This document shows, one piece after another, positions 9,141 to 19,080 of a stretch of 64,000 nucleotides of DNA. The stretch is from CAZNXJ01 sp964577115. GTDB lineage: Bacteria > Planctomycetota > Planctomycetia > Pirellulales > Pirellulaceae. The DNA is taken from contig CAZNXJ010000002.1 in NCBI GenBank assembly GCA_964577115.1, positions 186,001 to 250,000 of the forward strand, written 5' to 3'. Positions within the stretch are counted from its first letter, which is position 1; the number at the start of each line of letters is the position of its first letter. The notes under the pieces were generated by a model. The model saw nothing but the letters and a program-made list of their open reading frames with translations. It ran no database searches and had not been told where the DNA came from. Both the position numbers and the translations under genes were made by a program.

Positions 9141-10175
9141 ATGCCGAAGCCGAGCAAACGGGCAGCAAGCGGCGCAGAACCGCCGATCGCCGAACCCGCT
9201 CCGGCCGCGCGCCGTCCCCGGCTGATGCCGCTCAGCGGTGCCGCCCGTAAGTCTCGTCCCACGCTCGGCGTCGCAACCGAGGACGCTGCGCGCCGCTGGG
9301 TCCAGTCATTCGTAGCGTATCTGCACAGCGAGTGTCATCTCGCCGATAACAGCGTTGCCGCCTATGGCCGCGACCTGCGCCGCTTTTGCCAGTGGCTCGC
9401 TGGACGCCGTATCGCCGAACTGTCCATTCGCGACCTCGCGGACTTTGTTGGCTGGCTGCATGGAGAAAATCTCGCGCCCGCCTCGATTGCGCGGCACATC
9501 GTCGCGCTCCGCATGTTTTTCAAGTACCTCCAGCTCGAAGGCGCGCTGCGCGAAAATCATGCGGAACTGCTGGGCAGTCAAAAGCTCTGGCAGCGTATTC
9601 CGGAAGTGTTGGCGCCGGCGGCGGTCGAGCGGTTCCTGGCCGCACCGCGGCGCAGCGACCCGTACTATCGCCGTGACCGAGCCCTGCTCGAGTTGCTCTA
9701 CGCCACGGGCTGCCGCGCGTCCGAGCTCTCGCATCTAATGCTGCGCGACGTGCACCTGGACGAGGGCTACTGCATTTGCCACGGCAAGGGAAGTAAGCAG
9801 CGCATGACGCCGCTCGGCCAGAAAGCCGTCGCCGCCGTTCGCGAGTACCTTGAACAGGAACGGCCGCGGCTGGCACGCATCGCGCGCGGCGAGGCCCCGC
9901 CTTGGTTGTTGTTGTCGCGCGGCGGCCGGCGCCTGCGGCGCGAGGCCATTTGGGAGCTCGTGAAAAAGTACGCCGCGCGAGCCGGCATTTCCGCCGACAT
10001 CAGCCCGCACACGTTGCGGCATAGCTTTGCCACGCACCTGCTCGCCGGTGGCGCTGACCTGCGGCAAGTCCAGGAGATGCTCGGCCACGCCAGCATCGCC
10101 ACGACGCAGATTTACACGCACGTCGACCAGAGCCGGCTCAAGAAGGTCCACGAACGCTTCCATCCGCGAGCCTGA
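9141..10175 (+). CDS. xerD: Site-specific tyrosine recombinase, XerD-like
   Basis: Resolves chromosome dimers at dif together with a partner Xer protein. The 344-aa product has the SAM-like N-terminal core-binding domain (50-150) and a catalytic domain with Arg192 (ATGCRASEL), Lys216 (GKGSK), His290-x2-Arg293 (HTLRHSFATHLL), His316 (LGHASIATT) and Tyr325. The end, RLKKVHERFHPRA, is closer to XerD than XerC. About 45 Pro/Ala-rich residues precede the usual start and look planctomycete-specific. GGAGAGG lies 8-10 bp before ATG 9141. No second Xer gene or integrated element is adjacent, so this looks like a core-genome copy. Confidence 0.92.
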   Translation: MPKPSKRAASGAEPPIAEPAPAARRPRLMPLSGAARKSRPTLGVATEDAARRWVQSFVAYLHSECHLADNSVAAYGRDLRRFCQWLAGRRIAELSIRDLADFVGWLHGENLAPASIARHIVALRMFFKYLQLEGALRENHAELLGSQKLWQRIPEVLAPAAVERFLAAPRRSDPYYRRDRALLELLYATGCRASELSHLMLRDVHLDEGYCICHGKGSKQRMTPLGQKAVAAVREYLEQERPRLARIARGEAPPWLLLSRGGRRLRREAIWELVKKYAARAGISADISPHTLRHSFATHLLAGGADLRQVQEMLGHASIATTQIYTHVDQSRLKKVHERFHPRA

Positions 10176-10244
10176 GGGATGAGGTAGGCGTCGCGCTTGG
10201 ATACGGAGGTAGTTCCCGCTGCATCCCGGCGCGCCGCGAGCCCA

Positions 10245-10266
10245 TTGGAGAGGTGCGACCCTCCAA
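10245..10266. terminator. Hairpin between convergent xerD and exbD
   Basis: TTGGAG and CTCCAA pair perfectly; inside them, after one bulged A, GGT pairs with ACC around a GCG loop. It sits in the 109-bp gap between two convergent genes, where a bidirectional terminator is expected. There is no T-tract on either side, so it is a structural call only. Confidence 0.5.
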
Positions 10267-10284
10267 GTCGCGAGGGCGGTGGGG

Positions 10285-10779
10285 TCAGTTCGTCTGCTGC
10301 GGCGCGAATTTGATCTTTTCGACAAGCTTAATGACCGAGCCGGTGGCGGGGTCGATGCGTCCCGAGACCGAGTCGATCGCTTCGACGACGTATTCGTAAC
10401 GCAAGTTGTAGTCGCAGTGCAGCTCGACCTCCGCCGATTCCTGCACGCTGCCTGGCCCTCGCTCGTCGCCGATCAAATCGGCCACGTACACGGCCAGCTC
10501 GTCAAACGAATTAAAGGCCTGCTCGTTGAGCACAAACGGGTACTGGAGCCGGCCCTGGGTGTCGGCCGTCAGGTATAACTTCATCGGGGGGATCTGGGTC
10601 GGATCCGGCTGCCCGGCCTGGGCCGCCAGCGGCATCTTGATGTTGAAGTCGCCTTCCAAAGCCCCGATCTTGAAGGTCATGATGAAGAAAACGAGCAGCT
10701 GAAAGACGATGTCGATCATCGGCGTCATCGGAATCTCGACGCGCGCCTGGCCGCTCGACGTCGTGTGACGAATCTTCAT
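10285..10779 (-). CDS. exbD: ExbD/TolR-type biopolymer transport protein (second copy)
   Basis: A 164-aa inner-membrane protein: a short cytoplasmic N-terminus, one membrane helix with the proton-carrying Asp23 (MTPMIDIVFQLLVFFIMTF), and a periplasmic domain ending in VIKLVEKIKFAPQ. With ExbB it should form a proton-driven motor coupling the membrane potential to an envelope process. It is the last gene of the cluster, 23 bp after another exbD. The periplasmic domain is longer and clearly different from that of the neighbour, so the pair may form a hetero-ExbD complex. Confidence 0.92.
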   Translation of the reverse strand: MKIRHTTSSGQARVEIPMTPMIDIVFQLLVFFIMTFKIGALEGDFNIKMPLAAQAGQPDPTQIPPMKLYLTADTQGRLQYPFVLNEQAFNSFDELAVYVADLIGDERGPGSVQESAEVELHCDYNLRYEYVVEAIDSVSGRIDPATGSVIKLVEKIKFAPQQTN

Positions 10780-10802
10780 GAATCAAATCTCCCGCCGCGC
10801 CG

Positions 10803-11243
10803 TCAGTAACCGACTTCTTCTTTCACTCGCAGCACGAACTGATCGAAGTTCTGCTCCTGACACACACGGATGACGTCCTGCACGCGGCCGGCCTGTGCAT
10901 CGCGGTGAGCGCGGATGATGATCGTGGCATCGGAGGGCGAGCGATCGCGCATGGCGAGCACATTGGCTTCGTTCACCAGATGCGGTCGCAGGCCGAGCAA
11001 GTCCACTTCCTGAGCGCCGATGATGACGCGGCCCTCCTGTGTGACGTGCAGCGTAATCGGAGATTCGATCGGCGCGTCGGGCGGTTTGGCCAGTGCGGCG
11101 GAGGGTAACAGGATTTTGTCGTTCTGCTCGCTCTGCGAGAAGTTAATCAGCACCATGAAGAAGGCGATCAACTGAAACGTCATGTCGATCATCGGCGTCA
11201 TGTCGCCTTCGTTGATGCTGGCATCGTGTCGCTTCAGTCGCAT
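10803..11243 (-). CDS. exbD: ExbD/TolR-type biopolymer transport protein (first copy)
   Basis: 146 aa with one membrane helix carrying Asp20 (MTPMIDMTFQLIAFFMVLI) and a periplasmic alpha/beta domain with ITLHVTQEGRVIIG and DATIIIRAH, typical of ExbD/TolR. GGAAGG lies 8 bp before the ATG. It sits between exbB and a second exbD on the same strand with short gaps, so the three are one operon. A tandem ExbD pair following one ExbB is a frequent planctomycete arrangement. Confidence 0.93.
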   Translation of the reverse strand: MRLKRHDASINEGDMTPMIDMTFQLIAFFMVLINFSQSEQNDKILLPSAALAKPPDAPIESPITLHVTQEGRVIIGAQEVDLLGLRPHLVNEANVLAMRDRSPSDATIIIRAHRDAQAGRVQDVIRVCQEQNFDQFVLRVKEEVGY

Positions 11244-11309
11244 TTCGAAGCCTTCCGCATTGCGTGAATTAGCACGCTAAGTGGATGGAACATGGTCGCC
11301 GGCATTCGT

Positions 11310-12152
11310 CTAGCGCGCCTGCTGGAAGTGGCTCATCAGCTCTTCGCTGCGGATCCCCACTTCGAGCGACAACTGCGCCATGCGGTTGCGGAGAATGTTG
11401 TAGGCGGCCACCGCGGGAATGGCGATGAACAGGCCGACGAGCGTCGTGACGAGAGCCGTCGAAATACCGCCGGCCAGTTCGCTGGGTTTCGGCGTCGCGC
11501 CGCCACGAGCGATCACGCTGAACGAATCGATCATGCCGTGCACCGTGCCGAACAGGCCCACCATGGGACTGATCGTGCCAATCAGCGCGAGATAGCTGAG
11601 CCGGTGCTCGATCTTCATGTTCTCTTCTTCGCCCACTTCCTGCATCGCTTCGATGGCCTGTGGGTAGCCGAGATTGATTTTCGCGAGCCCGGCCGCCAGC
11701 ACTTGTCCGAGAAACGACTCGTCGCTTCGCGCCAGCTCGTATGCCTCTTGATACCGCTTCTCGCCTAAATGCGCCTCGAAGCCAGCCACCAGATCCGACG
11801 GCAGCACGTTTTCCCGTCGAGCGTTCAGGATGCACATGACTAGCAGCGCGACGAACACGAGCGAAATGGCGAGAAACACGGTTGTATAGGTAATGCCCAG
11901 CGCCCGAACGAACCATTTCAGAACGCTCTCGGATTTCGGCGGGGCGTCATCTGCCGGTGCGTTGCTCGCGGGCCGAGCCGGCTCGGCTTCCGCCGCCGCG
12001 GCCGGCACATCCGCCTCGCCGCCCTCCTGCGCACGCAGCGGACCCGCCGGACCGATCGCTGCGGACCAGCCGATCAGCACCGCCAGCGCCACGGTTCCGA
12101 ACCAGGCGAGCCGCATGGAAAGGGAAGTGCGCGAATTCGACAATTGCCGCAT
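11310..12152 (-). CDS. exbB: MotA/TolQ/ExbB proton channel protein
   Basis: About 280 aa. Residues 1-35 (MRQLSNSRTSLSMRLAWFG, then a hydrophobic run ending before RAQEG) look like a cleavable signal peptide, followed by an acidic Ala/Pro-rich linker, then three membrane helices. The family core ALIGTISPMVGLFGTVHGMI and ISTALVTTLVGLFIAIPAVA is clear. The start at 12152 has GGAG 6 bp upstream. It forms the stator ring around the ExbD dimer. The signal peptide and long periplasmic linker are extra to minimal ExbB and are common in planctomycetes and Bacteroidota. Confidence 0.93.
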   Translation of the reverse strand: MRQLSNSRTSLSMRLAWFGTVALAVLIGWSAAIGPAGPLRAQEGGEADVPAAAAEAEPARPASNAPADDAPPKSESVLKWFVRALGITYTTVFLAISLVFVALLVMCILNARRENVLPSDLVAGFEAHLGEKRYQEAYELARSDESFLGQVLAAGLAKINLGYPQAIEAMQEVGEEENMKIEHRLSYLALIGTISPMVGLFGTVHGMIDSFSVIARGGATPKPSELAGGISTALVTTLVGLFIAIPAVAAYNILRNRMAQLSLEVGIRSEELMSHFQQAR

Positions 12153-12675
12153 GGTGATCTCCGAATATAAAGCTTTGGCTGCCATTGCAGCACGCTCATA
12201 AGAAAGCCCGGGAAGCCGGTTTCGCCACGACACCACACCGCTCGGCATCGAGGAGAACCCAGCCGCTCTGGGTCACCGAGCGTCCTTCCTTCGCTTCCGG
12301 AATCCTGTCTTGCAAAAACTGAGGGGCGAGCACCAAGGAGTGCCTGTGGCGGGCGCCAGAAGTGTCCCACGGTTTGGAAAGCGTTGCTGCGGCGTTCGTG
12401 GCAGAGGGGCCATTCACGGGCTGGCGCCTCGCATAGCGGCGCCCGGACCGCTCCACCTCGATCGCGCGACCGACGACCAACGCATCTCGACTTCCCGTGC
12501 CTTTCATTCTAGTTGCCGTTTTCCGAAATCGTAAAGAACGACGCGAACTCCTGGCGCCGACAATTGTCAGCCGTTATCCAGTTTCCGCGAGTTTTCCGGT
12601 TGTAGGGGCCAAGCCACAGCATTCGGCAGCCGGCCATCCCTCGCGATGTGCAGCCCGGACCACCTCACGCCGTTG
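12153..12675. other. 523-bp gap without a convincing gene
   Basis: Lies between the 344-aa TPR gene and exbB, both minus strand. Short open frames exist but have Arg-rich, shadow-like composition and no family resemblance. No clear sigma70 or sigma54 promoter or T-tailed terminator was seen. The length suggests exbB may have its own promoter. Confidence 0.4.
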
Positions 12676-13710
12676 TTACTTCGACGCCCAAGGCGTCCCC
12701 GCATAGCGGGACTTGAGCAGCGAGCGGGCATCGACGGCCCGCTCTGACTGGCCGACTTCGGCCCAGAGCTGCCCCAGGTAATACAGGGACTCGGCATGCG
12801 CGTCCGAATCGCTGTTGAACAACAAGTCGACGTGCAGGTATGCCAGCAGAGCATCCTTTGGACGCTGGGCCTTTAGGTTGGCCAGGCCGAGTGCATTGTA
12901 GGCCCGAGCAAACAGCACCGCGTCCTGCGGATCGTTGTCGCGGATGATTGTTTCAATCGTCGTTTTGGCTTGGGCCGGATTGCCCGTCTCCGCTTCACAG
13001 ACCGCTCGGCCGATTTGCGCGAATAGCTTCTCCCGCGTGGCAGCGGCCGAGTCGAGCGGCATCGCAAGTACCTCGTCGTAGCGCTGCAGCGCGTCGGAAT
13101 GCTTGCCTTCGGCTAAGAGGGCACGCGCCTCGAGCACCTTGGCTCGCATCTGATACTCGGGCCAGGGTGCTTTGCCGAGCCGCTGGTAATAGTCGATCGC
13201 CGAACCGAAGCGGCCCATCGCGAACGCTACATCGCCGATCAGTTCGCAGGCTTCAAAGTAATGAAAGTTCTGCGGCCGAGCATTAACGAAGTCGATGAGT
13301 GCCTTCGCGGCGGCTGCTTTGTTGCCACCGCCGGAAAGCGAGATCTTCGCCATACAGTACGCCCGGTAGAACTCGAGATCGGCTTTCACCGGATCGCTGC
13401 TCACCGATTCCGCGGGGATGCGATTCAGCATCGCCAGCGCTTCCTCGACTTGCCCAGCCAGGGCGCGGCTCCGCGCCGTCTTCATGTCGGGTGGTTCTTC
13501 GGTGAAGCTGACGACTTCAATCTCGTTGACGGCCACCTTTTTGACGCCGCCCCGTGCATCGATCTCGACTTCCGTCGGGGTGATCTGCGTGATGGTACCG
13601 GTCAATTGAGGGCCGGTTTTCGGCGAAATCTGATCGCGCTGCGCGAGCGCACTGCCGCTGGCCAGCAGTACGATCAATAGCCCCAGCCCGGCGTCGCGAG
13701 TAAACCGCAT
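12676..13710 (-). CDS. Secreted TPR-repeat protein
   Basis: 344 aa. Residues 1-23 (MRFTRDAGLGLLIVLLASGS, then ALAQ) are a good signal peptide. A small beta domain follows (about 30-70: LTGTITQITPTEVEIDARGG), resembling an SH3-like or Sm-like leader, then TPR-type helical pairs to the end (EEALAMLNRIP, GSAIDYYQRLG, SDALQRYDEVL, AYNALGLANLKAQRPKDALLAY). GGGGAG lies 9 bp upstream of ATG 13710. It lies 173 bp downstream of a much larger TPR gene and upstream of exbB-exbD-exbD, so it is probably a periplasmic partner of the ExbBD motor. No enzyme motif is visible. Confidence 0.82.
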   Translation of the reverse strand: MRFTRDAGLGLLIVLLASGSALAQRDQISPKTGPQLTGTITQITPTEVEIDARGGVKKVAVNEIEVVSFTEEPPDMKTARSRALAGQVEEALAMLNRIPAESVSSDPVKADLEFYRAYCMAKISLSGGGNKAAAAKALIDFVNARPQNFHYFEACELIGDVAFAMGRFGSAIDYYQRLGKAPWPEYQMRAKVLEARALLAEGKHSDALQRYDEVLAMPLDSAAATREKLFAQIGRAVCEAETGNPAQAKTTIETIIRDNDPQDAVLFARAYNALGLANLKAQRPKDALLAYLHVDLLFNSDSDAHAESLYYLGQLWAEVGQSERAVDARSLLKSRYAGTPWASK

Positions 13711-13883
13711 TGGAACGAACTCCCCAATATGGCGAACGAGGTTGTTTCGGTGTTTGGATCGGCGTTGGCGTGATTTCCAGGGCCCGTTCGTGCAAGGGCT
13801 GCGCGCCGCCGGGGATGAGCGAATTCGCCGCGGAGGCGTCTCGTCATCCGGGCGGGGCAGGGGCCCCACGCAGCGGCGGCCGC

Positions 13884-16800
13884 TCAGCGCGCCGCCTGCC
13901 GCGATGTTTCGAACTCGGCGAGTCCCACAGGCGGTGAACCGAGCGCCTGCTGGATCTCCTTGGTCAGCGCGTCAAACTTAGACTTCCACGGTTCGTCGCC
14001 CAGGTCGGGCGTTAACCGGTACGTGAAAAGGACGTCCTGCTTGGCCAAGCCCAGCTGGCGTTTCTTCTGCTCGGCGTCCTTCGCATGCTTCGCGTATTCG
14101 AAGCGGCAGAGCGCGAGGTTGTAACGCGCTTCCAGGAACACTTCGCGAAATTCCTTGCGGCCGCTCGTCAATTTCGAAATCTTGCCCCAACCCCAGATAA
14201 TGTTGCCGGGCGGCTTGGCCTTGGTGTCCATGAAGTCGCCCATGATGGCTTTGTGATAGAGCTCATGGAAACCCGGCGCTGAGGCTCCGACCTGGAAGGT
14301 CCGCGCCGCTTCGACCTGGACGTTGAGCATCAGGTTGTTTTGCGACAGGATGCGTTTGAACGTATCCATCGCTTCTTTGAATTGTCCCAACCGTCGGCGA
14401 ATAACGGCCGTGCGGACTTCGAGCACCGTCGCGAGCTGCGGTTGCGGCAGATACTTGTCGTCCTTGGCGGCTTCCGCCAGCATCTTGCTGTAGCTGGCCA
14501 CGGCCTGCTGGTAGAACGGTACCGCTTCAGCGGGCGCTTTGGGCAACTGCGGATCGTCGAACGATTCCGCCATGTTGTAGAACGTTTCAGCAATCCAGTT
14601 CAGCACCTGGAAGTCCGAACTTTCACTTCCCACTTCGGATAGGAAGCTGACGAAGCCCTGGGCGAGCTTACGACGTTCGGCGTCCGTTGCCAGTTCCATT
14701 TGCGACTTTAGGTCGCGAGCGAGTGTTACGTACACCGCGACCAGCCGCTGCTGGCCCTCGGCGTCGCCCGCCATCTTCTGTTTCAGTTCGGCCATGATCC
14801 CCTTGGCCGATTCCATCGCCGTTGTAGCGTCATCCGACGCCAGCATCCCCAGATATGCTCGTAGAGCCGTCTTGTACGCTTCTTCGGTGAATCCCGGTGT
14901 CTCGGCAATCGCGTTCTGCGTACGCACGAGCTCCAGCGCGCCGATGCGGGGATCTTCCAGTATCGAGAGCGCCTGAGTCGAATCCTGCGTGTCAACATAA
15001 ACCTGCGCCAGGTACAGAGCGGCCAGGGCCGTGGGCAGATCCACGGGGTTCGAACTGTCGCGGACTCGAGACAGTCCGGCGTTCAGAATTCCCTGGGCCT
15101 TCTGCTTCCAGCCGTCGAGCTGCGCTTGCCGCGCCTCCTGGTCCGCGCCCGCCTCACCGTCACGCTGTTCGCGGCGCAGCTGAACCATGCCTTCGCGATA
15201 CGCCGCCCACAACGCACGTCCAACCTTGAGTTCGAGATCACCGCGCTGGGGCGCGTCGGTCGGAATGCGTTCGAGTCCGGTGATGATGCGGTCGAGCTCC
15301 CCTCGCTCGGTCAGCATCGGCAGCAGTGCACTCCACGCGTCGGCAGCCACTGCCTGATCGGGCCACTGCGCGAGGATGTATTCGGCGAGACTTTCGAGTT
15401 GCTCTCGCTCAAACTGCCGGCTTCCTTCGCCCGCCGCGGCATAGAGGTTGGCGTGCGCGGCAAGGCTGAGCCGCGCGGCTTCCTGAGCGGCCGCGTCGGC
15501 CGGAAAGCGGCGGGCGACGAACGAACCGAGTACCGCGGCATCCAGGTAACGCTCGCGGAGAAGCAGCAGATGCGCGAGATAAAGTCGCGCCATGTTCAGC
15601 TCGTCGGTCGGCGTCTCCCGATTCGCCAGCGCGAGCGCTTTTTGAAAGTATTCCACCGCCTCGTTCTGGGCCGAAGTAAGCCGCTGCTGGGCTTCCGCCA
15701 GTTGCTGCTGAGCCTCGGCTTTCATGGTCGCATCCGGTTCCTGTTCGATGCGCGTCGGCAGCGCCTCGACGAGAAACGCGGCGTTCTGCATGGCATCGAG
15801 CGCGTCCTTGCCCGCTTTCATCGCTTCGGCAAATGACTTGGGGTCGGCCTTCGGGGCGGTCTCGAGGGCATCGACGCCGCGCAGGTCCGCCAGCAGAGCT
15901 CGGGCTTCCTCCTGCACATCACTGGGCGTCCGCGAAACGCTCAGCGCGAGATCCCGCGCGGCTTTCAGCCGTTCATTGGCCAGGCGGTCTTGCGCGTCCT
16001 TGGCCTTCAGCTGCTCGGCCATCAATTTATTCGCTCGTGCGAGCTTCAATTGAAGCCGCAGCGCATCGGGAGATCGGCGTTCGCCCGGACGCAGACTACC
16101 GAGCCACTCGGTGCCGCGCTGCACCGCCTCGATCGCTCCGTTGTTGGCCGGATCCAGCCAACCGTCGAGCGCCAATCCGAGCGCCAGCTGTTTGAGCTCG
16201 CGGAACTCGGCCGTCGCCGAGGATTCATCCAACAGTTCGCGATAGAGCACAACGGCTTCGCCGAAGTTGCCCTGTTTTTGCAAACAGCGGCCGCGGTAAA
16301 GCTTCGCGTACAGCCCTGCAATCCACTTGCGATACTTCTCCTCGATGTTCTGATACTCGGCTGAGGCCTTGCCGAGCAGTTCCTTGTATTCGGGCGAATC
16401 CTTCGCGACCGTCTCGGCACGCTCTTCGAGCACGATGGCGGCCAGGAGCTGCGCTTGCAGATAGTCGCTGCGCATTTGTTCACGCAGCTCGATCTCCTCC
16501 TGTTGCGTCTTGGGATCATATCGGCGCTGGTTGATCTGCTCGAGCCGCGAGCGCAGTTCATCTTGGGTTGCGGTAAAGATCTTATACGCTTCGTCGAAGC
16601 TCCGCTGCGCTTCGGACAGTAAAGCCGGCTGGTTGTTCTTCTTGGATTGTTCGACTTTCATCCGGCCGCGGACCGTCAGCAGGTTGCCGAGTTGGTTGCG
16701 GGCGGCATGCGCCAGCCGGTGTGATGCCGAGCTCTCTAGAAACGCGGCCAGTGCCTGCTGAGCCTCGTCGAGAAGCTTTTCGCGGCGCAGGAGATCGCGC

Positions 16801-17060
16801 TGCTGGCTGGCGAGCTGCACGAGCGTCGTGCCTCGCTCGTAATCGATGGTCTGTTTGAGACTGACCGGTGCGATGGGGCTGGTGCGCATTTGCTCGAGAT
16901 AGTCGAGCACTGTGTCATAGTACCCCCGCTCGCGCAGGGCAGCCAGGAACTCATGCGCCGGCTCGTTGGCCCCGACAACACGAACCTCGACGGCAAGGAT
17001 TCCGCAGATGGCTGCTACGATCGCAACCCACTTGGGCCACGGTCGGTAGTCCCTCCCCAT
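13884..17060 (-). CDS. Very large secreted TPR-repeat protein
   Basis: About 1058 aa. Starts MGRDYRPWPKWVAIVAAICG, a signal peptide, with GAGGAGG 5 bp before ATG 17060. The rest is almost entirely alpha-helical, rich in Ala, Leu, Glu and Gln, with repeated TPR-like pairs (RSFDEAYKIF, EAVVLYRELLDESS, EAVEYFQKALALANRE, EAMDTFKRILSQ) and an internal coiled segment (KAEAQQQLAEAQQRL). It should be a periplasmic protein-protein scaffold. It is the first gene of the minus-strand cluster leading to the second TPR gene, exbB and two exbD genes, and faces two membrane-protein genes on the other strand. Confidence 0.85.
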   Translation of the reverse strand: MGRDYRPWPKWVAIVAAICGILAVEVRVVGANEPAHEFLAALRERGYYDTVLDYLEQMRTSPIAPVSLKQTIDYERGTTLVQLASQQRDLLRREKLLDEAQQALAAFLESSASHRLAHAARNQLGNLLTVRGRMKVEQSKKNNQPALLSEAQRSFDEAYKIFTATQDELRSRLEQINQRRYDPKTQQEEIELREQMRSDYLQAQLLAAIVLEERAETVAKDSPEYKELLGKASAEYQNIEEKYRKWIAGLYAKLYRGRCLQKQGNFGEAVVLYRELLDESSATAEFRELKQLALGLALDGWLDPANNGAIEAVQRGTEWLGSLRPGERRSPDALRLQLKLARANKLMAEQLKAKDAQDRLANERLKAARDLALSVSRTPSDVQEEARALLADLRGVDALETAPKADPKSFAEAMKAGKDALDAMQNAAFLVEALPTRIEQEPDATMKAEAQQQLAEAQQRLTSAQNEAVEYFQKALALANRETPTDELNMARLYLAHLLLLRERYLDAAVLGSFVARRFPADAAAQEAARLSLAAHANLYAAAGEGSRQFEREQLESLAEYILAQWPDQAVAADAWSALLPMLTERGELDRIITGLERIPTDAPQRGDLELKVGRALWAAYREGMVQLRREQRDGEAGADQEARQAQLDGWKQKAQGILNAGLSRVRDSSNPVDLPTALAALYLAQVYVDTQDSTQALSILEDPRIGALELVRTQNAIAETPGFTEEAYKTALRAYLGMLASDDATTAMESAKGIMAELKQKMAGDAEGQQRLVAVYVTLARDLKSQMELATDAERRKLAQGFVSFLSEVGSESSDFQVLNWIAETFYNMAESFDDPQLPKAPAEAVPFYQQAVASYSKMLAEAAKDDKYLPQPQLATVLEVRTAVIRRRLGQFKEAMDTFKRILSQNNLMLNVQVEAARTFQVGASAPGFHELYHKAIMGDFMDTKAKPPGNIIWGWGKISKLTSGRKEFREVFLEARYNLALCRFEYAKHAKDAEQKKRQLGLAKQDVLFTYRLTPDLGDEPWKSKFDALTKEIQQALGSPPVGLAEFETSRQAAR

Positions 17061-17727
17061 GATGCCTCCTCTGTTCGTCGAATTGCCGCGAACGGCCGCG
17101 AAGCGAATCCCGCGCGGCTGCCGACAAGCGCCGCCGAAGGCCGACCGGCGGTGGGTGCCGTCGGCGGGCGGCCGATGCGATTCCGGTGTGCGCTGTGACG
17201 TGTTCGGAATAAGCGCCGAAAAGGGGCGCCTGGTGAGTTGGTGAAGATGCAAAGCCCGTTACGACCGGATCCGGCTGCGAACGTGCAGTCGCCGTCTCCG
17301 TACAGGGTTCGGTGTTCGGGCTCGACGCCTCGGCGAGAGGTGCAGGCCGCTCGGCGCCGCCGGCCCCAGGACCGAATGGTCCCTGCGGTTCATTGTCGCT
17401 CGTATGACGCAAATGTAAAGTCGGCCAATGGTTTCCGTTCCCCTGGAACCTGCGTCCAGGCTGCCGGAGACGCGGATTATGCACCTCGTAACGACCGTGA
17501 AGTGAGAGGGGGAACAACAAGAAAGAATGAATGAAGGGGAGGGGGGCGTCCTGGCGGCTTTGCCATTCGGGAGCCAGCGGGAATGTGCCGCGACTTCGGC
17601 GTCGGGAGTCCCACCGCCTCGGACGCAGGTTGCATCGTGCCGCTGAGGTGCTGCGGAGAAACGGGTATCCTTAAGGTATGCAAGCGGGCGGGCCGAGGGT
17701 GCTCGCGCTCGCGCACCAAGTGGGGAG
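17061..17727. other. 667-bp divergent intergenic region
   Basis: Separates the 1058-aa TPR gene (minus) from the membrane-protein pair (plus) and must hold promoters for both. No convincing gene is present. A weak plus-strand candidate is TTGTCG (17393-17398), a 17-bp spacer and TAAAGT (17416-17421), only 4/6 in each box. An 8-bp palindrome CCTTAAGG lies near 17670. Nothing stronger was seen. Confidence 0.35.
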
Positions 17728-19080
17728 TTGGGGAACTTGTCCGAGACCCGTATTGAACGCCGCAGCAAGCCGCCGCCGAACTACTCGTCGCGCAGCAACC
17801 AGTTGCGTCTGCTGCTCATGGTCAGCCTGCTGATGCTCGTGCTGGTCGTGATGGAGCGGGCTCGCGATCCGAAGAATTACCGGTGGCTGTTCGGCCCGGA
17901 GGCAGGCGAGGCCCTTGAGCCATCCGACGATTCCGAACGGCTCCCGCCGGGCATTCGCCGGCTCGACGTCGACGCCCGCAACGCCGCGCAGGGGCCTTCG
18001 GACATTCCGGACGACCCTCATGCACAGCGGCTGGATGCGGCGCGCCGGGATGCCTGGTCGCAGGCCATTGGGCAGTTAAGCGAAACGCAGTGCAAGCAGC
18101 TAACCGAACAGCTCCGCCGCTTGCGGCGCAATGAAGGCGCGTCCGGCGAGCCGCCCGCCGAATGGCCGGAGATTGTAGAAACGCTCGACCACGCTTGGCG
18201 CGACTATCTCGCCCAAGCGGAATCGACCGTCCTCTCGCGGGGCGGTGAGGCGGATACCGACGCGTGGCGAGCGGTCGTCGAACAGCTCCAGTTGTATTGG
18301 AACGACGCGGCTCTGCCAGCACTTCAGCGGTCTCACGCGAACTCGCTCGACGCGGACGAGGGCACTTCACGGCGTATCTTCGAGGATCTCCAGCTCGAAC
18401 TCGATCGGCGAGCGTGGGAGCACGTACGCGATAACACGGTTTTCCGGGCTGCCGAACACGAGGCCTGGCTTCGAGTGGTCGAGCGACTTCTGGACGAGGC
18501 TCCGGTGTCGGCTCCGGCCGTTAGCTACCTGCAACTCGTTGATCAGCCGAACAACTATCGCGGTCAGCCAGTGCGCGTCGCGGGCGTGGTGCGGTGGGGC
18601 TATCGTTCGGTGGCATCGGCCAACGATCTGGGCATCGACACGTACTACGTGCTGTGGATCAAACCCGCCGACGGCTCGAATGCGCCCATTGCGGTCTACT
18701 GCTTGGAACTGCCCGACGGTTTTCCGCCGCTCGCCGACCGGCAACAATCAGGCGAAGTCACGCAGCTCGATGAGCCCGTCGAAGTGACGGGCATCTTTTT
18801 CAAACGCCTCGCCTATGCGGCCGAGGGAGGCGTCAGCATCGCTCCGCTGCTGATCGCGCGCGGGCCGAAATGGTTTCCTGAACGTACGGAGGATACGCCG
18901 GCGTTCTCACCCACGGATCTCTCGATTGGCATCGTCGCAGGCATCGTGCTCGGGCTGCTTGGCCTTTTGGCATCGCTCCATGCCGTGCGCAAAGCAACTC
19001 ACAGCGGCCGAGCGCCGCCCGATGCGGTGGAAGTTTCCGAGGCCCTCCGGCAACTCGAGCAGCAGAAACAGCATGAGTGA
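17728..19080 (+). CDS. Bitopic membrane protein with a TGxFFK motif (first of pair)
   Basis: 450 aa, family not recognised by name. A basic N-terminus is followed by a membrane helix (about 26-43, LRLLLMVSLLMLVLVV), a long charged helical region, then a beta-rich domain (YLQLVDQPNNYRGQPVRVAG, VEVTGIFFKRLAY) that recalls an OB-fold. A second membrane helix lies near the C-terminus (IGIVAGIVLGLLGLLASL). The start is probably TTG (17728 or 17737); GGGGAG at 17722-17727 is better spaced for 17737. Its stop overlaps the next gene by 8 bp. Facing the TPR/ExbBD cluster, it may be part of the same envelope system. Confidence 0.75.
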   Translation: MGNLSETRIERRSKPPPNYSSRSNQLRLLLMVSLLMLVLVVMERARDPKNYRWLFGPEAGEALEPSDDSERLPPGIRRLDVDARNAAQGPSDIPDDPHAQRLDAARRDAWSQAIGQLSETQCKQLTEQLRRLRRNEGASGEPPAEWPEIVETLDHAWRDYLAQAESTVLSRGGEADTDAWRAVVEQLQLYWNDAALPALQRSHANSLDADEGTSRRIFEDLQLELDRRAWEHVRDNTVFRAAEHEAWLRVVERLLDEAPVSAPAVSYLQLVDQPNNYRGQPVRVAGVVRWGYRSVASANDLGIDTYYVLWIKPADGSNAPIAVYCLELPDGFPPLADRQQSGEVTQLDEPVEVTGIFFKRLAYAAEGGVSIAPLLIARGPKWFPERTEDTPAFSPTDLSIGIVAGIVLGLLGLLASLHAVRKATHSGRAPPDAVEVSEALRQLEQQKQHE